Below, piece by piece: positions 1 to 9,037 of a DNA stretch of 64,000 nucleotides (position 1 is the stretch's first letter; every line of letters begins with the position of its first letter). The notes beneath the pieces were generated by a model. That model made no database searches. It was not told the DNA's origin and saw nothing but the letters and a program-made list of their open reading frames with translations. Where the stretch lies: NCBI GenBank assembly GCA_039714555.1, contig JBDLJB010000001.1:124001-188000 (forward strand), in the 5' to 3' direction. A program made the position numbers and the translations under genes. This stretch comes from Namhaeicola sp039714555. Its GTDB lineage: Bacteria > Bacteroidota > Bacteroidia > Flavobacteriales > Flavobacteriaceae.

Positions 1-2337
1 CACCTTTTTAATTCCATTAAGGATATCTTGTTTTGTGACAATATTAAACAATGTTAAATTAAGACCTGCACCGGTAAATTCTTCCAGATCTTCCATATTA
101 GTATCACTTCTTAAGAATACAGGTTGTTTACCTAAACCGGCACTAAAAGTTTTCTTAAATTCACTTTCTAACTGACTAACAAAATCTTTGTTCAATTCCA
201 TTTTTTCAATTGCTTTTCTCAGTGTTGTTAATCTTTCTATTTGATAGCTGTCAATTTCCTTTATGCTTTTGCTTGCTTTTCGCATTTCATCTGCTTTTGC
301 ATAGGTTGCATTTAAATACTCCCAATAGGAAGAATCTGTACCAGACATTTTATTGTCTAAATGTTTTCTGAAAATACCAAACGGAATTACCAATCCCTCA
401 ACTACATGATCTGGAAAGATGGATTTTAATTGTCCCAGATTTGCAGCTTTTGGTCCACATATTTTACCCGAATCATCAGATTCTACCTCTCGCAGATTTA
501 ATATATCTGTTTGATCTAATTGTATCCTGTCAACAGGAACTTTAATTTTATTGGTGTTTCTTTGCTTTTTAGAAAATAGACTTTTTTCTGTCGAAGTCAT
601 ATCTTTTTCTAATTTCATGAGGACATTACCTTTTCCGGTAACTGCATAAAAAACTTTTTTACCATTGTATTTAGCCAATGATTTTAAATTGTCATTAGAA
701 AGAGCTGCATTAGGAATACCTAAATTTCTGGCCAGTAATTGAACATGAGATACAAGGTTGCCTTCTGAAACTGTCATTATTCCTGCTATTGGTTTTAGAT
801 CAGAAGAAGGATGTTCAAAAACATAAATTTTATCTTTGCTAAACTCAATATTTTTTACAGATCCTTGGACAACAACTAATTCACCAAAAGCATATCCGGG
901 GTTTAGCCCTCTTATCGCAGATTCTTTTGAAATACCTAGAACATCATTCTCAATGGATGATTTTTTAGAGATATAATTACCAAGTTCACTTACACTTTGT
1001 CCCAGATCTAAAACTACGGATGATCTAACACGATCGTCAATAAATTGATAGGCTTTTGGCTCAAATGAAGAATAAAGCTCAACATCTTCGCCATATACTG
1101 CTTTTACCATTGCGGTACTCCATTCAACAACACTTCTTGATACCTTTAAGAATTGGTTCAACTCTTCTAAAGTCATAGAAGAAGGCAGGTCATGATTTTC
1201 CATAATACCCATAACACTTTCCCATTCCCAAAACTCTACCAAACCCGATCCCAGTGTAGCATAACTTAGCACTTGAATTTTTTGCAATAGATCATGTAGA
1301 TTATTTGGGTTCCACTCATGAGATTGAATAAATATGGAAGTTTCAATTTTGTTTGACAGGTCTAATAACGTTAACCGGTCTTTTGCATTTTTTACTTCCG
1401 GAAATTCAAGGCGTATATGACAAATCAAATCGGATAAGGTTTTTACTTTTTTACCGGTAGAATTTTCATTCTCATAGCTTGATAAAGTAGAGATCAACTC
1501 ATTTTTTAAGTTAGTCTTACTCGATATACTATTTACCTGATCTTTCATTACTTTAACACTAACCGGTGTGTAATAGGTTTCAAGTGTTTGTAATAATTCA
1601 TCAATTTTTTTAACCTGACCGTCGGTGAGTTCACTTTTATGCGATTCCTTATATTGTTTTACACTTTGAATATCTGTCTTTTCAGGATTACCGTGTATTT
1701 TAATTCGCATGTTCATGAAACTTGGAACTTGTTCGGCAAGAACTTTTGATTGACTTCGCATCAACTGTGCTGTATTGCTGTCTCCTGCATGAGGGATATC
1801 TTTTAATGATTGTTTTATCAGGTAATAATCGGAATCTGTAACAGATGCATCTTTTAATAAGTCTAAGTAAAATTCTTTTCCCCACGATTCTTCATCTTCT
1901 GATTGCATAGCACCACGATAATATCTCCCTTTTCTATAGATCCATCCATCATCAACATTGGTTAAATATTTTACTATTTGATATTGTTTTAATCTACTGT
2001 GATAAAGATTAGCATCCCAAAATTCATCGTATTTGTTATACGAAAGGATGTTTCCAAAATAGATGTGGTTATCTTTTGCCAGTTTTTCAACTTCCGGTTT
2101 ATAAGTGGCATGTTGAATACCTCCAACTTCACCACATGGATCCTTAGGTTCATGGATAGTTCCATCTTTACAAAACCATTTGATCCTGTGATAAGGCCCA
2201 CGTTGATCTTTTTTATAATTTTCAATCTGTTTTTTGATCTGAGATATATTGATTTCTTGTGCTTCAATGATTGTGGTAGAGTTAAGAAAAAATGAAATAA
2301 AAAGAATAAAGAATGAAGTAATTTTTACTTTACGCAT
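1..2337 (-). CDS. Exported PEP-synthase/glucan-water-dikinase-like protein, C-terminus cut by window edge
   Basis: Open from an ATG at 2337 to the window edge (779 codons present). The first ~26 residues look like a cleaved signal peptide (basic MRKVK, hydrophobic run, then IIEAQ). A long helical region follows. A PEP-utiliser phosphohistidine domain has RGLNPGYAFGELVV and then SEGNLVSHVQLLARNLGIP, with the presumed phospho-His at residue 531. From about residue 620 there is a PPDK N-terminal ATP-binding domain (CGPKAANLGQL, LRSDTNMEDLEEFTGAG). Phospho-His before the ATP domain, and the VSHVxxxARN wording, match glucan water dikinases rather than PEP synthase, where the order is reversed. Export of an ATP-using dikinase is odd. 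The substrate is unknown. Domain identity is firm; function is inferred. Confidence 0.88.
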   Translation of the reverse strand, partial: MRKVKITSFFILFISFFLNSTTIIEAQEINISQIKKQIENYKKDQRGPYHRIKWFCKDGTIHEPKDPCGEVGGIQHATYKPEVEKLAKDNHIYFGNILSYNKYDEFWDANLYHSRLKQYQIVKYLTNVDDGWIYRKGRYYRGAMQSEDEESWGKEFYLDLLKDASVTDSDYYLIKQSLKDIPHAGDSNTAQLMRSQSKVLAEQVPSFMNMRIKIHGNPEKTDIQSVKQYKESHKSELTDGQVKKIDELLQTLETYYTPVSVKVMKDQVNSISSKTNLKNELISTLSSYENENSTGKKVKTLSDLICHIRLEFPEVKNAKDRLTLLDLSNKIETSIFIQSHEWNPNNLHDLLQKIQVLSYATLGSGLVEFWEWESVMGIMENHDLPSSMTLEELNQFLKVSRSVVEWSTAMVKAVYGEDVELYSSFEPKAYQFIDDRVRSSVVLDLGQSVSELGNYISKKSSIENDVLGISKESAIRGLNPGYAFGELVVVQGSVKNIEFSKDKIYVFEHPSSDLKPIAGIMTVSEGNLVSHVQLLARNLGIPNAALSNDNLKSLAKYNGKKVFYAVTGKGNVLMKLEKDMTSTEKSLFSKKQRNTNKIKVPVDRIQLDQTDILNLREVESDDSGKICGPKAANLGQLKSIFPDHVVEGLVIPFGIFRKHLDNKMSGTDSSYWEYLNATYAKADEMRKASKSIKEIDSYQIERLTTLRKAIEKMELNKDFVSQLESEFKKTFSAGLGKQPVFLRSDTNMEDLEEFTGAGLNLTLFNIVTKQDILNGIKKV

Positions 2338-2516
2338 TGTTCAAGGTTTAGGTTATTTAATGTTGATTTTTATAAAGTTATAAAGTTATAAATTTATAAA
2401 AAAAATCTCACTTATCTAATAACCTGAGTTCATCCTAAACTTTACTCACAGTTTCAGGTTAATAGTTTCATTTTCGACATTATTATTATAATTTTACAAT
2501 AGCAAATTTTGAATAT

Positions 2517-3482
2517 ATGAAAATAGTCGTATTAGATGGTTTTACTTTAAACCCGGGAGACCTTAGTTGGAAAGGAATAGAAAAGTTAGGTAATCTTACA
2601 GTTTATGATCGTACTGAAAAAGAGGTGGATAAAATTGTAAAAGCTATTGCTGATGCAGAAATAATTTTTACCAATAAAACAGTGCTTAATAAAGAAACGA
2701 TTGAAAAGGCACCCAATGTAAAATATATTGGCGTTTTGGCAACCGGTTATAATGTTGTTGATATTGCTGCCGCAAAACAATTTGGAATCACAGTAACCAA
2801 TGTACCGGGTTATAGTACTAATGCTGTGGCTCAAATGACCTTTGCCTTATTGTTAGAATTAACCAATCAAGTTGGTATTCATAACAGTACTGTAAAAGCA
2901 GGGGAGTGGTCTAATTCAATTGATTTTTGTTTTTGGAAAACACCTTTGATTGAGCTAAGTGATAAGATCATAGGTATTATTGGATTTGGTCAAATTGGAA
3001 GGACAACAGCAAAGATTGCTCAAGCTTTTGGAATGAAAGTATTGGTACATAGCAATCGAAATTTTCCTGAATTGGAAACGAGGACTTTACAGTTTACAAA
3101 TTTAGACACTCTTTTTGAAGAATCGGATGTAATAAGTTTGCATTGTCCTTTAACGGAAAAAACAGAAGGGATTATCAATAAAAATTCCATTGAAAAAATG
3201 AAAGATGATGTGATGATAATTAACACTGCAAGAGGTCAGTTGATTGTGGAAGAAGATCTAAAAAATGCTTTAAACTCAAATAAAGTTGGTGCTGCTGCCA
3301 TTGATGTTGTTTCGGTAGAACCTATGCCAAAAGATAATCCTTTATTTCAAGCTAAAAATTGTATTATTACTCCGCATATTGCCTGGGCATCAAAGGAATC
3401 AAGAGAAAGATTGATGAATATTGCTGCTTATAATTTAAAAGTATTTTTAAAAGGGAATCCTGTGAATGTGGTAAATGGATAA
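2517..3482 (+). CDS. D-2-hydroxyacid dehydrogenase (glycerate dehydrogenase-like)
   Basis: A 321-residue NAD-dependent D-2-hydroxyacid dehydrogenase, normal length for the family. It shows the dinucleotide-binding GFGQIGRTTAKIA, then INTARGQL with the catalytic Arg, the Glu in SVEPMP, and the catalytic His in PHIAWAS. The W-A-S after the His is common in glycerate/hydroxypyruvate reductases, so reduction of hydroxypyruvate or glyoxylate is the best guess; the substrate cannot be fixed from sequence. It stands alone, divergent from the dikinase-like gene, and ends at a strong terminator. Confidence 0.93.
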   Translation: MKIVVLDGFTLNPGDLSWKGIEKLGNLTVYDRTEKEVDKIVKAIADAEIIFTNKTVLNKETIEKAPNVKYIGVLATGYNVVDIAAAKQFGITVTNVPGYSTNAVAQMTFALLLELTNQVGIHNSTVKAGEWSNSIDFCFWKTPLIELSDKIIGIIGFGQIGRTTAKIAQAFGMKVLVHSNRNFPELETRTLQFTNLDTLFEESDVISLHCPLTEKTEGIINKNSIEKMKDDVMIINTARGQLIVEEDLKNALNSNKVGAAAIDVVSVEPMPKDNPLFQAKNCIITPHIAWASKESRERLMNIAAYNLKVFLKGNPVNVVNG

Positions 3483-3510
3483 GAAATAATAAGATTAAGA
3501 AATTTAAATT

Positions 3511-3550
3511 AAAAAATTCGTCTAAAAGTGTTTTTAGACGAATTTTTTTT
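3511..3550 (+). terminator. Rho-independent terminator after the hydroxyacid dehydrogenase
   Basis: A 17-bp perfect stem (AAAAAATTCGTCTAAAA at 3511-3527 with its complement at 3532-3548), loop GTGT, and a T-run to 3550. The A-rich left edge means it can also act on the minus strand for the lipoprotein gene ending at 3595. Confidence 0.9.
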
Positions 3551-3594
3551 AATTCAAATTATTCAATAAACTTTATTCTAATTAGAAACTTTTA

Positions 3595-4863
3595 TTATTT
3601 CTCACATACTTTTGCATGTGCTATCATATATGAATTTGCAGACCAAACTTTATTAGTAAATGAATATATATTCTCATTTAATTCATCTGCAGAATATGTG
3701 TAAGCATCTGGCGAAACTGTATCGTTATTCTCACTATCTTTCGGATATTTTTCAGAGCCAATATATAGGTTTACTTCCTGTAAGTTATAACGGCTATCTG
3801 TGATTTGATATGTGATATTAGCATTATACCTTCCTTCACTACCTTGTATAATAATTTTAACATAACCAACCTGTGAACCATTTGTAATATCGCATGATTC
3901 TGCATTGGTGTAAAGTGGAATTTGAGTTTCATAATTAATGATGTCACTTCCATTATAAATAGAAGCATAGGTGAATGAATTTGACCAACCCCATTGTGAA
4001 AAATCATCGTTTAAAAAACAATAAGAATCTTCAGGGTTATAGGCAAAAGCGTCTAAACACATATTACTACTGTCGTCAATTTGATCACTATCATCATTAT
4101 CATCACTAACATCATTATCAGCAACATCATCACTATCATCACTGTCATCACTATCATCACTGTCATCACTATCATCACTGTCATCACTGTCATCATTGTC
4201 ATCACTGTCATCATCACCAGCAACATCATCATCACTATCATTACCATCATCACATGCTTCTATGCAATAGTCAATAAACCATCCCCAACGGCTACCTCCA
4301 AATACATTATTTTTTTGATAACCAAAAGCAGTTTCAGAAGCAGTTGTTTCACCATTTTCCTTTTTTTCAACAACTGCATGTGCAACAACTACAAAGCAAT
4401 CCCCAAAATCTAAAGGAACAGTAAATGTATAGCTTTGTCCTAAATTTTCTGTTTCATGGTATTGGAAATGTCCAATTTTTGGATTTTTACCTCCATTAAG
4501 TGGAATATTTTCCTTTGAGCCAACATATAAATGTGTTTCTTTTAACCACCAGTTTCCAGTAACATCATAAGTAACAAAAAGATTATCCTCATTGTTTGAA
4601 ACTGTAATTGTTCCTACATTAATGTATTGTCCTGCAAATAGCGTGGTAATAGTTGGTTCACCACAGCTAGCTTTTTCAATTTCTTCTTTTGATAAAACAG
4701 TAGGCTCCAGAATAATTTGACTAGTATTGTCAATCTGGATTGGAGGTTCAATCTGGGTTGTAGATTCAATTGAATCTAACGAGTTGATTTCATCTTGTTG
4801 TTCACATGAAAGAAAAATAAATGACGTAACAACAAGATAGAATAAAAAACTTAATTTTTTCAT
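3595..4863 (-). CDS. Two-module lipoprotein with Asp/Ser tandem-repeat linker
   Basis: A 422-residue lipoprotein of unknown function. The signal peptide ends in FIFLSC with lipidated Cys20. Two related beta-rich modules (about residues 75-200 and 280-420) both carry a 'hydrophobic-xVGxxxxP' signature (LYVGSKENIP, LYIGSEKYP). Between them is an almost pure Asp/Ser/Asn stretch (about 205-268) encoded by 9-bp tandem repeats. The protein at 25239-26363 has the same plan without the acidic linker and shares AGQ-I-x-x-G and VG wording, so the two are paralogues. A surface-exposed, calcium-binding linker is plausible but inferred. It is transcribed alone. Confidence 0.85.
   Translation of the reverse strand: MKKLSFLFYLVVTSFIFLSCEQQDEINSLDSIESTTQIEPPIQIDNTSQIILEPTVLSKEEIEKASCGEPTITTLFAGQYINVGTITVSNNEDNLFVTYDVTGNWWLKETHLYVGSKENIPLNGGKNPKIGHFQYHETENLGQSYTFTVPLDFGDCFVVVAHAVVEKKENGETTASETAFGYQKNNVFGGSRWGWFIDYCIEACDDGNDSDDDVAGDDDSDDNDDSDDSDDSDDSDDSDDSDDSDDVADNDVSDDNDDSDQIDDSSNMCLDAFAYNPEDSYCFLNDDFSQWGWSNSFTYASIYNGSDIINYETQIPLYTNAESCDITNGSQVGYVKIIIQGSEGRYNANITYQITDSRYNLQEVNLYIGSEKYPKDSENNDTVSPDAYTYSADELNENIYSFTNKVWSANSYMIAHAKVCEK
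4126..4212 (-). repeat. 9-bp tandem repeat encoding Asp-Ser-Asp
   Basis: About eight to nine copies of a 9-bp unit (ATCATCACT alternating with GTCATCACT on the plus strand) in frame inside the lipoprotein gene. Copies alternate by one base, giving an 18-bp higher-order period. Unit gain or loss would keep the frame and only change linker length. Confidence 0.85.
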
Positions 4864-4987
4864 AGCTATTCGTTTTAATTAATATTAAACAGGGAAGTAG
4901 CAATTATTTTTAAATACTGAATAATATAAACGTATTTATTAGTGATTTATTGTGATTATAATTAAAAGATAAGAAAGAAATATGGCC

Positions 4988-5614
4988 CTATTTATTTATC
5001 AAATCTAAAGCAGTTTTTACGCGTGGGTTATTAGGCGATTTTCTTTGTGCTACCAAAAAGAGTGATTTTGCTTCATTCTTTTTGCCAAGGGCAAATTTTG
5101 TCCATCCCAACATTAAATTAATATCCAGATCAAAAGGATATTTGTTGATTGCTTTTTCTAGATATTTTTCTGATTTCACATAATCTTTTTTATAATAAGA
5201 TGCTAAACCAATAAAGTATTCTGCCCTTGAATCACTTGGTGCTATTGAAAGTGCTTTTTCGGATAATTTTAAAATACTATTATATTTTTGTTGTTCTAAT
5301 AATGGTAAAATCTTCCCATAGATAGCCTCTAAAGAAAGAGGTTTTAACTCGAGTGCTTTTGTATAATAGTTTTCTGAGTATTTGTAATCACCCGCCGAAT
5401 ATCTAAGCCATCCCAATCTTAAATTTACTTCATAATTTGAAATATAGTTTAGATATTCTTTTTCTAGTGTTGTAGCAGCTTTAGCATATTCGAGATTGGC
5501 CTCATAGGTATAACTTTCTTCAAAAGCAGTCAATAATTTATTTTCTTGTGCGTTTGTAAAAACAAACATTAAAAGTAAGGAGGTTGTTATCAATAGTTTT
5601 TTCATTTTTTTCAT
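4988..5614 (-). CDS. Exported TPR-repeat protein
   Basis: 208 residues with a signal peptide (MKKMKKLLITTSLLLMFVFTNAQ) followed by tetratricopeptide-like helical repeats from about residue 30 to the end (LRLGWLRYSAGDYKYSENYY, IGLASYYKKDYVKSEKYLEK, LMLGWTKFALGKKNEAKSLF). It starts 2 bases after the stop of the barrel protein gene and is the last gene of the six-gene unit that begins with the PqqD-like gene at 11717. A scaffold role in the periplasm is likely. No enzymatic motif is seen. Confidence 0.85.
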   Translation of the reverse strand: MKKMKKLLITTSLLLMFVFTNAQENKLLTAFEESYTYEANLEYAKAATTLEKEYLNYISNYEVNLRLGWLRYSAGDYKYSENYYTKALELKPLSLEAIYGKILPLLEQQKYNSILKLSEKALSIAPSDSRAEYFIGLASYYKKDYVKSEKYLEKAINKYPFDLDINLMLGWTKFALGKKNEAKSLFLVAQRKSPNNPRVKTALDLINK

Positions 5615-5616
5615 TG

Positions 5617-6825
5617 TTAAAGATTAATATTTATCCCGGTAATTATAGTATTGTAAGTAAATGGTAGATTATAATCCAGATCTTTTGCATTTTCAAATTG
5701 ATAATTTAAATACCATGAAAATTTTGGAGTAAAATAATATCCAAAAGTTGCACTAAAATTGTCAACCAAAACAGAAGCTGAATTATAATAATACATTGCA
5801 TTATCAATTGCAAAATCAGATGTATTGGCTTTTATGTATTTGATGTATAAATAGGTTTTAGGACTTATATAATAAAGTGCTTTAGTATTCCAAATAAATT
5901 TATTTTCAGTACTGGTACTTATAAATTCTCCTCCGGCTCCAACCCATAATTTATCATGGGTAGATTTTAAAGTATGACCTATATTCAAACCGTATTGTAT
6001 TTTAGTAAGAGTACCCAGATCACTATTTTTTAAAGAATAATAAATAAAATTGGGGGTTATATGAAATCGATTCCATTGTTTTTTAATAGCAAAATGAAAT
6101 AATTGTGTTTTAATATTAGTTCTTTCAGAAATAATACCTGAACCATAACGTCTCCTTGTAATTTGATTGTTTTCGATGGTATTGATATAATGAAAAGCAG
6201 GGATCAATGTTAGTCCTTTAGCAACCTGAATATTAATATTACCATAATACTCTTTTTGAGTATAATCAAAATCAATATAATTTTGAGATAAAGTAGTAAA
6301 AGCATGGTTCAATTTTACTCTATAACCAAATTGTTGTGCAAAGCCACCATTGAGATAACTTAAATTCTCTATACCTAAATTTTCTTTATTACTCATTTTC
6401 ATACCACCTTCAGCACTTATAACATCAATAAATTTAAAACTTTTTACATCTGTTTTTTCCTGTATGTGAAATGGAAAATCTTTTGAAATTAAAAGTGCAT
6501 CTTGCTGTCTTCCGGAGAATAAATATGAATAATAAAGATATTCTAAAATGGTTTCATCTTTAGTTTGATAATTTTTGATGATAAATTCAAATTGTTGTGC
6601 ACTGTCAAAATAATTCTTAGTATTGTAATAAGCAATAGCTAAACGGTAATCAATATTATAAGATGTTGCATTCTTTTCAAGAGCTTCTTCTGCAATAATA
6701 ATTAGTGTTTCCCAGTCTTCTTTAATATAAAGCGATAGTGTTTGTACATTATAATCATCTGTTTTTTGTGAAAAAACAATAGCACTAAACCCTAACATTA
6801 CTATGAAAATATATTTCTTCATCAA
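5617..6825 (-). CDS. TPR plus outer-membrane beta-barrel protein (YaiO-like)
   Basis: 402 residues with a signal peptide ending IVFSQ, two or so TPR-like repeats (about 25-115), then from about residue 130 alternating amphipathic strands rich in Tyr, Phe and Asn ending in an aromatic/hydrophobic pattern typical of outer-membrane barrels. The arrangement resembles YaiO-family proteins. Its start overlaps the stop of the upstream urea-transporter/M23 gene by 4 bases (ATGA), so translation is probably coupled. It probably supplies the outer-membrane component of the cluster; whether it is a channel is unknown. Confidence 0.8.
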   Translation of the reverse strand: MMKKYIFIVMLGFSAIVFSQKTDDYNVQTLSLYIKEDWETLIIIAEEALEKNATSYNIDYRLAIAYYNTKNYFDSAQQFEFIIKNYQTKDETILEYLYYSYLFSGRQQDALLISKDFPFHIQEKTDVKSFKFIDVISAEGGMKMSNKENLGIENLSYLNGGFAQQFGYRVKLNHAFTTLSQNYIDFDYTQKEYYGNINIQVAKGLTLIPAFHYINTIENNQITRRRYGSGIISERTNIKTQLFHFAIKKQWNRFHITPNFIYYSLKNSDLGTLTKIQYGLNIGHTLKSTHDKLWVGAGGEFISTSTENKFIWNTKALYYISPKTYLYIKYIKANTSDFAIDNAMYYYNSASVLVDNFSATFGYYFTPKFSWYLNYQFENAKDLDYNLPFTYNTIITGININL

Positions 6826-9023
6826 AAATTCTTTTCGAGGTTAATATTTATTTCAAATGATGTTCTATCAGAATTCACAACAATTTTTTGAATACTTTTA
6901 CTATTACCAATAATTTGAAAATCAATAGTTTCAATTAGTTTTTTGGTAACTTTTTTAGTTAAAACAGAGTTTATTTCAAATGAGTTTTCATCTATTTTGA
7001 ACTCTTCCAATTTAGACAGGTAGTTTGCTTTACAATATTGATAATAAGGTGCAATAAAATCTTGTAAATATTTATTTACTCCATTAAATAAAATGTGAAT
7101 AGGGTAAGTATCTTGAATTTCAACCGATTTATAATCTCCAATAAATATTTTAAAAGCACTTAAATAAAAATAGTAAAGCAATGAATTTTTATTACCTTCA
7201 AATGAAGTAAAATATAAGATTGTGCCATCATTGACAAAATAGGCATAGGATTTTGAAGCGGTGCAATAAATATAAGTTAAGTTATAGGCATCCGTATGAA
7301 TTTCCCATTCAGAATTTTCAATATTTTCATGAGTTGAAGTAACATTGAAAACCATTCCGGGAATTAATTTAAAAGCTTTTTTCAAAACCTTATTTATTTT
7401 AATATCACTGATAATTTGATCTTCTTTTGGATAATTAAAAGTTTCAAATTCCTCATTATCTGTTTTGTAATTTATATAATAACTCAATGGGTATTTTAGT
7501 GTTTTTGAACCAACATAAGGTGTAGTTTGTAATTGAAAATGTAAATGAGGTTGTGGTGATCTTCCGGAATTACCCAAGCTGGCAATTTGTTCTCCTTTTG
7601 TTACCTGCTCACCAATTTTAACTTTAAAAGTATTTTGTTTTAAATGGCTTAATTGTGAATATAAAAAATCGGTATGTTGTAATACAATTGTATTTCCCCA
7701 ATTTTGATTCATATTTATTTCACCCGGAATATTGTCTTCAACGCCATCAATGATGTTTACAACTTTTCCATCAGCAGGAGCTGTAACCGGCGCATTATAA
7801 CTGTAATAATCGTTTAAATAATGTCCGTCATCTTTAAATGTATTTTGATTTTTATCAACTATTACAAAATCCCAGGCATTTTCCCAATCACCCTTATGTG
7901 TATGTTTTCCATTTTGACCTTGCCAGATTTTCCATTTTCCAAAAAATGGTAGACCAATCTTCAAATATTGGATATTACTACCAAATCTTTCATAATAATT
8001 ATTGTAATTGTATAAATTCTTTTCGGGTGAATAAGTTTGATAAACAACTTTTGGGAAAATATTTTGTTTGTAAGTGAAGTTCAGTACATAGATAACTAAA
8101 ATAGTCATTATCATAAAAGGTAATGCAAATACCGGTAAACCAAATATTGATAAAAAACCACTTAATCCGGTTATTAATAAACCTAATACTGGGGTTAAAA
8201 CAATAACTGCAATATGAATATTACGTTTTGGAACAAAGTAAAAAGCACCAACTGCAATGGCAAATAAAATAAAATTAAATCCGATATATCCGTATTGAAG
8301 GTTTTGTATATTTTCACCAACTACTATAAAATATAAATAGCCAATTAAATAACCAATTATTGATAATGAAAAAGATATTCTTGAAGCTATCAATAAACCA
8401 ATAGCAATTAATAATCCTGCTATCCAATTAGATTGAAATACGATAGCTGCTAATGATTTAAAATAGCCTATAATAATACCAGGAATGGGTAAATTTTCAA
8501 ATTTATCATAAAATTCTAAAAGCGAGAAACCTCCAATTTTATATAATTCATTTAAAAAGAAAGTAGTTCCTTCATCAACTTCTAAATTGGTATAGCTATT
8601 CATTACATAAAAAGTAATCCAAATGGCAATAATAAAAGGAAAGGCTAAAAAAGGCAGGTTAAATCTTGCCAAAAGATTTGCAATTCCAACCGAAAGTATT
8701 AAAGTAAATATATTGATAGCAAAAAAAACAAAAATAAAAGGTAGATTTACTTTAAAGAATACAGATAAACCCAATATTACCAATAATGAATTGATTCCGA
8801 ATAGTCCGTCTAAAATAGTTTGTTTGTGAAAGCCAAGCTTAATAGCTAAAAAATTGGTAAAAATTACGCCTAATAAACCCCAAATACCAATTCCCGGTAT
8901 TAAAAAAGTTGCTAATAAAATGAATATAGCAAATACCTTATTTTTCGAAAAAAATATTTGTGAATAACTGTTTAAGGAGCTATCTCTTAAAAATTTCCAG
9001 ATTTCATTTTTAAATACCATCAA
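6822..9023 (-). CDS. Urea-transporter-like membrane domain fused to M23 peptidase-like domain
   Basis: 733 residues. Residues 1 to ~330 form about ten membrane segments with urea-transporter (UT family) wording: LRDSSLNSYSQIFF at the start, two GLFGxN/GYIGFN repeats, and a GLPVFALPF motif. Residues ~370-540 form an M23/LytM-type domain (NAPVTAPADGKVV, WGNTIVLQH, SQLSHL, GNSGRSPQPHLHFQ). The usual HxxxD zinc motif reads ENAWD, so the first His ligand is missing while the SHL and HLH histidines remain. This suggests weakened or lost catalysis, as in EnvC/NlpD-type proteins. A ~190-residue C-terminal tail is unassigned. It lies 14 bp after the decarboxylase gene. Confidence 0.85.
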   Translation of the reverse strand: MMVFKNEIWKFLRDSSLNSYSQIFFSKNKVFAIFILLATFLIPGIGIWGLLGVIFTNFLAIKLGFHKQTILDGLFGINSLLVILGLSVFFKVNLPFIFVFFAINIFTLILSVGIANLLARFNLPFLAFPFIIAIWITFYVMNSYTNLEVDEGTTFFLNELYKIGGFSLLEFYDKFENLPIPGIIIGYFKSLAAIVFQSNWIAGLLIAIGLLIASRISFSLSIIGYLIGYLYFIVVGENIQNLQYGYIGFNFILFAIAVGAFYFVPKRNIHIAVIVLTPVLGLLITGLSGFLSIFGLPVFALPFMIMTILVIYVLNFTYKQNIFPKVVYQTYSPEKNLYNYNNYYERFGSNIQYLKIGLPFFGKWKIWQGQNGKHTHKGDWENAWDFVIVDKNQNTFKDDGHYLNDYYSYNAPVTAPADGKVVNIIDGVEDNIPGEINMNQNWGNTIVLQHTDFLYSQLSHLKQNTFKVKIGEQVTKGEQIASLGNSGRSPQPHLHFQLQTTPYVGSKTLKYPLSYYINYKTDNEEFETFNYPKEDQIISDIKINKVLKKAFKLIPGMVFNVTSTHENIENSEWEIHTDAYNLTYIYCTASKSYAYFVNDGTILYFTSFEGNKNSLLYYFYLSAFKIFIGDYKSVEIQDTYPIHILFNGVNKYLQDFIAPYYQYCKANYLSKLEEFKIDENSFEINSVLTKKVTKKLIETIDFQIIGNSKSIQKIVVNSDRTSFEININLEKNF

Positions 9024-9037
9024 TATTTTTTAATAGG

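Noticed and set aside
1999..2295. Plus-strand open frame of 98 codons
   Set aside because: It lies wholly inside the dikinase-like gene on the other strand and has no recognisable features.
4126..4212. Possible CRISPR-like array
   Set aside because: Units are contiguous 9-bp repeats with no spacers, and they are in frame within a gene.
4081..4413. Ile/Thr-rich open frame opposite the acidic repeat of the lipoprotein gene
   Set aside because: It is the mirror of the 9-bp Asp/Ser repeat on the other strand; low-complexity composition and no start context.
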